Assembly (NCBI GenBank): GCA_937899435.1
Contig: CALBQG010000075.1
Span: forward strand, 1 to 18,413
Direction of reading: 5' to 3'
DNA length: 18,413 nucleotides
DNA from: UBA11540 sp003445125
GTDB taxonomy: Bacteria > Bacillota > Clostridia > Oscillospirales > Ruminococcaceae
The notes beneath the pieces were generated by a model. It saw only the letters and a list, made by a program, of their open reading frames with translations, was not told the DNA's origin and made no database searches. This document shows positions 14,960 to 18,413 of this stretch, in pieces (position 1 is the stretch's first letter; each line of letters starts with the position of its first letter). Both the position numbers and the translations under genes were made by a program.

Positions 14960-16066
14960 CAATACGCGAAGAATTTCCTCATAAATGCGGTCGGCACAGT
15001 CCACCACTGCCAATTTTGAGGCGTTTTTCCCGAGCCATCTGAGGGTGGAGGTGTCCTGCGTCAGACGGTCTACCGCCGTGCAGAGGGATTCTCCCGTCAG
15101 ATCCTTTTCTTCGATCACCACCGCCGCGTCCGCTCGCGAAAGCACCATAGCGTTGTGGTACTGGTGATTTTCCGCCACATTCGGAGACGGAATCAACACC
15201 GACGCCTTGCCCGCCGCCTCAATCTCACTGAGGGTAATGGCACCCGCGCGGGTGATCATCAGATCCGCCGCGGCGATGCAGTCGGGCATGTCGTCAATAT
15301 ATTCCCGAATGCACAGATTGGCGTTTTCCTTCACGCCGAGTTCCTTCAGCGTCTGTGCAAAGGTGTCTTTTTCAAGTGAACCGGTCGCATGAATATGAAA
15401 AAAGCGATCGGTACGGTACAGATGCTTCATCAATTCCGCCACAGCATCATTCACGCGGCGCGCTCCGAGGCTTCCGCCGAAGGACAGAAGGCAGATACGA
15501 TCGCCGACCTTATACTTCTCCCTCGCCGCTTTGCGATCGGCAAAAATCACTTCTTCGCGGATCGGATTGCCGACCACGGTATACCGACAGCCGTTGTGCA
15601 GATATTTGGCGGCGTCCTCCACCGCAAGCAGTGCTTCGTCCACATACCGCGACAGCAGTTTGGTGGTCACGCCCGCATAGGCGTTCTGTTCATGAATCAG
15701 GGTTTTGATTCCCCGCCGCGCCGCCTGCAGAACGATCGGTCCGCTGACATAGCCACCGGTTCCGATTACCACATCGGGCTTGAACTCGCGCAGAATACGG
15801 CGCGCCTGCACCTGCGATTTTGCCAAACAGTGCACTGCCAACAGGTTATTTTCCAGATTGTGCCACGAAAACTGCCGCTGAAAGCCGCGCACATCGATCG
15901 GAGTAAACGCATACCCCGCCTTCGGGATCAGGCGGGCTTCCATGCCGCGCTGTGTCCCCGCGAAAAGGATTTCGGCGTCCGGCTGTTTTTGTTTGATTTT
16001 TGCCGCGATTGCCAGTGCGGGATTGATATGCCCCGCCGTGCCTCCGCCTGCCAGAAGAACTCTCAT
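14948..16066 (-). CDS. murG: Lipid II synthase MurG (UDP-GlcNAc transferase)
   Basis: This membrane-associated GT28 glycosyltransferase adds GlcNAc to lipid I to form lipid II. The 372-residue product has the glycine-rich loops GGGTAGHINPA (7-17), GTGGYVSGP and SFGGSLGARRVN, plus HEQNAYAG and the sugar-nucleotide site in RAGAITLSEI and NVAENHQYHNA. The ATG at 16066 follows a GGGGTAAGG stretch, 15 bases after the ftsW stop. The stop codon lies inside a small inverted repeat that continues into the 61-base gap before murA. Confidence 0.96.
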   Translation of the reverse strand: MRVLLAGGGTAGHINPALAIAAKIKQKQPDAEILFAGTQRGMEARLIPKAGYAFTPIDVRGFQRQFSWHNLENNLLAVHCLAKSQVQARRILREFKPDVVIGTGGYVSGPIVLQAARRGIKTLIHEQNAYAGVTTKLLSRYVDEALLAVEDAAKYLHNGCRYTVVGNPIREEVIFADRKAAREKYKVGDRICLLSFGGSLGARRVNDAVAELMKHLYRTDRFFHIHATGSLEKDTFAQTLKELGVKENANLCIREYIDDMPDCIAAADLMITRAGAITLSEIEAAGKASVLIPSPNVAENHQYHNAMVLSRADAAVVIEEKDLTGESLCTAVDRLTQDTSTLRWLGKNASKLAVVDCADRIYEEILRVLGQK

Positions 16067-16081
16067 CGCCTTACCCCTTCT

Positions 16082-17233
16082 TTACATTTTGTCCACGCTT
16101 GCCTGCCGCGAAATCGACAGCAGCACGCCCATCTGCGCCAAAAGCATCATCAACGACGAACCGCCGTAGCTGAAAAACGGCAGGCTGATGCCGGTATTCG
16201 GAATGGTATTGGTCACCACAGCGATATTCAAAAGCGCCTGCAAGCCGACCTGTACCGTCAGTCCCACGGCAATCAAGCAGCCGAATTTGTCTTTGGCTTT
16301 CATGGCGATGACAAAGCCTCGCCAGATGAGCAGCGCAAACAGGATAATGATAATCGACGCGCCCACAAAGCCCAATTCCTCACAAACAATCGCAAACACA
16401 AAGTCGTTTTCCGATTCGGGAAGATACATATATTTCTGCCGCGAATTGCCGAGTCCGAGACCCATCAGACCGCCCGAACCGATGGCATAGAGCGACTGAA
16501 GAATCTGAAATCCCTTTCCGAGCGGATCGCTTTCCGGATGAAGCCAGAATTCGATTCGGCTCATGGCGTATTCGATGACGCCCGGGATCATGATTGCCAC
16601 CACCAGTGCCGCGGCAATCATAATGCCGCCGAACACAAACCATTTCAGTTTTGTTCCGCCGACCAGCATGATCGACAGACCGATGCACATGATGATGATC
16701 GTTCCCGAAAGATGCGGCTCCAGCATCATCAGCACGCCGATCACACCCAAAATTCCCATAAACGGGAGAACGCCCCAGCGGAAGGTTTTCATTTTATCGC
16801 CGAACATGGTCGCCAGCTGTGCAAACATGATCGTGACCGCAAATTTTGCGATTTCCGACGGCTGCACATTGGCAATGCTTCCGATGAATATCCATCGCCG
16901 GCAGCCTTTGATCGGCGGCATGAACAGCACGATGACCAACAGAATCAGGGTAACGATCAAAATCGGAAACGCAAGACGGTGGAAAATCCGATAGTCGATA
17001 TTGGAAATGACGAACATGGCAACCGTGCCCATCAGCGCCCAGAGAAGCTGACGGCTGATAAACGCAAAGCTGCTGCCTTCGTTATAGTATGCCGTGGCAT
17101 AGCTTGCGGAAAACAGCATCACAAGTCCCAGTGTCAGCAGCACCATGACGAGTGTCAAAAGCGGAAGATCCATGGCTCCGCGCTTTTTTTTGGCTTTCGG
17201 TGCCGCGGAAGACACCGTTTTTGCGTTTTGCAA
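16082..17233 (-). CDS. ftsW: SEDS-family septal peptidoglycan polymerase FtsW/SpoVE
   Basis: This multi-pass glycosyltransferase polymerises lipid II with a partner class B penicillin-binding protein at the septum. I place the start at TTG 17233, because GAGGTG lies six bases upstream; a GTG at 17242 is embedded in that site and an ATG at 17173 has poor spacing. This gives 383 residues. After a basic N-terminus come about ten membrane helices. SEDS signatures include KGCRRWIFIG with NVQPSEIAKFA (109-132), EPHLSGT (172-178), QSLYAIGSGGLMGLGLGNS and the putative catalytic Asp277 in SENDFVFAIVCEELG, and finally ISLPFFSYGGSS. It lies between mraY and murG with short gaps. It could serve division (FtsW) or spore cortex (SpoVE); the dcw location fits both. 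Confidence 0.94.
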   Translation of the reverse strand: MQNAKTVSSAAPKAKKKRGAMDLPLLTLVMVLLTLGLVMLFSASYATAYYNEGSSFAFISRQLLWALMGTVAMFVISNIDYRIFHRLAFPILIVTLILLVIVLFMPPIKGCRRWIFIGSIANVQPSEIAKFAVTIMFAQLATMFGDKMKTFRWGVLPFMGILGVIGVLMMLEPHLSGTIIIMCIGLSIMLVGGTKLKWFVFGGIMIAAALVVAIMIPGVIEYAMSRIEFWLHPESDPLGKGFQILQSLYAIGSGGLMGLGLGNSRQKYMYLPESENDFVFAIVCEELGFVGASIIIILFALLIWRGFVIAMKAKDKFGCLIAVGLTVQVGLQALLNIAVVTNTIPNTGISLPFFSYGGSSLMMLLAQMGVLLSISRQASVDKM

Positions 17234-17254
17234 CCCGTTCACCTCGTTTTTTGT

Positions 17255-18283
17255 TTACAAAGACAGCCAGACCGACAGAATCGCCAGCAGCACGCCGACC
17301 AATGCCACCGCGGAAAACAGCACAACGATTTTCACTTCGCTGTATCCGCTCATTTCAAAATGATGATGAATCGGCGTCATTTTGAACAGACGCTTTTTCG
17401 TGAGTTTATAATAAGTGACCTGAATCATCACCGAGAGCGTTTCAATCAGATACAGCACACCGACCAGAAGAAGCAGCAGCGGATTGTCGAGCAAAAAGCA
17501 AATGCCCACCACCGTACCGCCCAAAAACATCGAGCCGGTATCGCCCATAAACACCTTCGCAGGGTGAAAATTCCAGATCAGAAATCCCATCGTGCCGCCC
17601 GCCAATGCCGACGAAAGCACGCCGGTTTCTTCATCGCCGACCATTCCGGAAATGACGATCAGTCCGATTGCGGCAACAAATGTCACCGACGACGCCAGAC
17701 CGTCAATCCCATCGGTCAGATTGACCGCATTGACAAAGCCGACAATCAAAAACAGGGCAATCGGATAGTAAAAGAACCCAAGCTCCCAGGAAACGTCGGC
17801 AAACGGAATGTACAGGGAAGTGGAAACCATGCCGTAGGCACGATCCGCCGCGTAAAGTCCCGCCAGATACAGCGCACCGATCAGCAGCTGCATGACAAAC
17901 TTCTGTCCCGACGTAAGCCCCATATTCCGCTTTTTGACCACCTTGATATAGTCGTCCAAAAAGCCGAGAAAACCGTATGCCAGCGCCATGACCACCGTGA
18001 TGAGCGTGCGGGTGAGGCGGTGCGTCATGAACGGCATCGCTTCGTCCTTTGTCAGCGCGTGCATCACAAGCGTCACCGCCAATGCGGCAGTCATGCCGAT
18101 CATGAACATAAATCCGCCCATGGTCGGTGTGCCCTGTTTGCTTTTGTGCCAGGTCGGTCCGTATTCTTCGATGATGTTCTGTCCGTATTTGATTTTGTGA
18201 AGATACGGAATAAACCACTTGCCCAGAATCGCCGTCACCATAAAGGAAACGACGGCTGACACTATGATTGCCGAATTTGACAT
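17255..18283 (-). CDS. mraY: Phospho-N-acetylmuramoyl-pentapeptide transferase MraY
   Basis: This membrane enzyme joins UDP-MurNAc-pentapeptide to undecaprenyl phosphate, making lipid I. The 342-residue product has about ten helices. Catalytic and magnesium-binding motifs are present: GTPTMGG (51-57), Asp110-Asp111 in GFLDDYIK, NAVNLTDGIDG (185-195), FMGDTGS with Asp248, and TPIHHHFE (303-310), all normal. The ATG at 18283 follows GAGGAG, three bases after the murF stop. The next gene downstream is ftsW; murD, which often lies between, is absent. Confidence 0.97.
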   Translation of the reverse strand: MSNSAIIVSAVVSFMVTAILGKWFIPYLHKIKYGQNIIEEYGPTWHKSKQGTPTMGGFMFMIGMTAALAVTLVMHALTKDEAMPFMTHRLTRTLITVVMALAYGFLGFLDDYIKVVKKRNMGLTSGQKFVMQLLIGALYLAGLYAADRAYGMVSTSLYIPFADVSWELGFFYYPIALFLIVGFVNAVNLTDGIDGLASSVTFVAAIGLIVISGMVGDEETGVLSSALAGGTMGFLIWNFHPAKVFMGDTGSMFLGGTVVGICFLLDNPLLLLLVGVLYLIETLSVMIQVTYYKLTKKRLFKMTPIHHHFEMSGYSEVKIVVLFSAVALVGVLLAILSVWLSL

Positions 18284-18286
18284 GAT

Positions 18287-18413
18287 TTATTTCTCCTCGT
18301 TGAATTTTTCAATGATTTCTTCAAACTTCATTCCGCGACTTGCCTTGAACCATACGGTATCGCCCGCCGACGCCTGCCCGCGCAGTGCCGTCACCAGCGC
18401 ATCCCGATCCTCC
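18287..18413 (-). CDS. murF: MurF C-terminus, partial at right edge
   Basis: Only the last 42 codons are in the window, ending at the TAA at 18287-18289, three bases before mraY. The tail reads GDTVWFKASRGMKFEEIIEKF, cut here to its core: GDTV followed by KASRGMKFEEI matches the closing segment of MurF, whose family pattern is GDxVLVKGSRGMxME. MurF adds D-Ala-D-Ala to UDP-MurNAc-tripeptide. The position before mraY agrees. MurE or another Mur ligase is possible but less likely. Confidence 0.8.
   Translation of the reverse strand, partial: EDRDALVTALRGQASAGDTVWFKASRGMKFEEIIEKFNEEK

Noticed and set aside
15389..18259. A 956-codon plus-strand open frame spanning the antisense of murG, ftsW and mraY
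   Set aside because: It is striking in length, but the three minus-strand genes show full catalytic motifs and ribosome sites. The antisense product is low-complexity His/Gln/Arg-rich, as expected from reversed codons of membrane proteins.

Overview
This window looks like a chromosomal segment of a Gram-positive Clostridia-type Firmicute, possibly from the Oscillospirales/Ruminococcaceae. The evidence is the tepA-ylzJ-ftsK(spoIIIE) gene group typical of Firmicutes, a Gram-positive division and cell-wall (dcw) cluster, strong AGGAGG-type ribosome binding sites, sigma-A-type promoters, and lipoproteins with Cys lipoboxes. The genus assignment is inference. Most of the window is housekeeping. 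I see no phage, IS element, CRISPR array, rRNA or riboswitch. No stretch longer than 300 bases lacks a gene, apart from 11219-11592, which holds a tRNA and its signals.

Layout. (1) 1-4873, minus strand: a promoter at 4941-4969 drives tepA, ylzJ, uppP and ftsK, tightly packed or overlapping. Below ftsK lies a permuted papain-fold hydrolase gene that runs off the left edge. (2) 5041-8169, plus strand: a cytoplasmic M14 zinc peptidase, then a promoter, two tandem cyclophilin-type lipoproteins and a terminator, then a Nudix hydrolase gene that looks broken. (3) 8253-10551, minus strand: a three-gene polar amino-acid ABC importer operon with its own promoter and terminator. (4) 10601-11408, minus strand: a secreted GH73-like glucosaminidase and a tRNA-Thr(GGT) with its own consensus promoter and terminator. 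(5) 11555-18413, minus strand: the dcw cluster in the order murF (partial), mraY, ftsW, murG, murA, ftsQ, ftsZ. ftsZ has an additional promoter and a UUCG-loop terminator.

How the genes fit together. MurA starts peptidoglycan precursor synthesis and MurF completes the UDP-MurNAc-pentapeptide. MraY and MurG build lipid I and lipid II, and FtsW polymerises lipid II at the septum organised by FtsZ and FtsQ(DivIB). UppP regenerates the undecaprenyl-phosphate carrier. FtsK/SpoIIIE pumps DNA through the closing septum. The GH73 enzyme and perhaps the M14 peptidase act on wall material or its fragments.

The most notable observations are: an ABC-transporter binding protein whose two lobes are in circularly permuted order; a Nudix gene with AAG where the start codon should be and a frameshift near its end; a tandem cyclophilin pair in which the first copy has lost its catalytic residues; a short-tailed FtsZ; and a dcw cluster without murD between mraY and ftsW. 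I found no convincing evidence of a wholly new multi-gene system.
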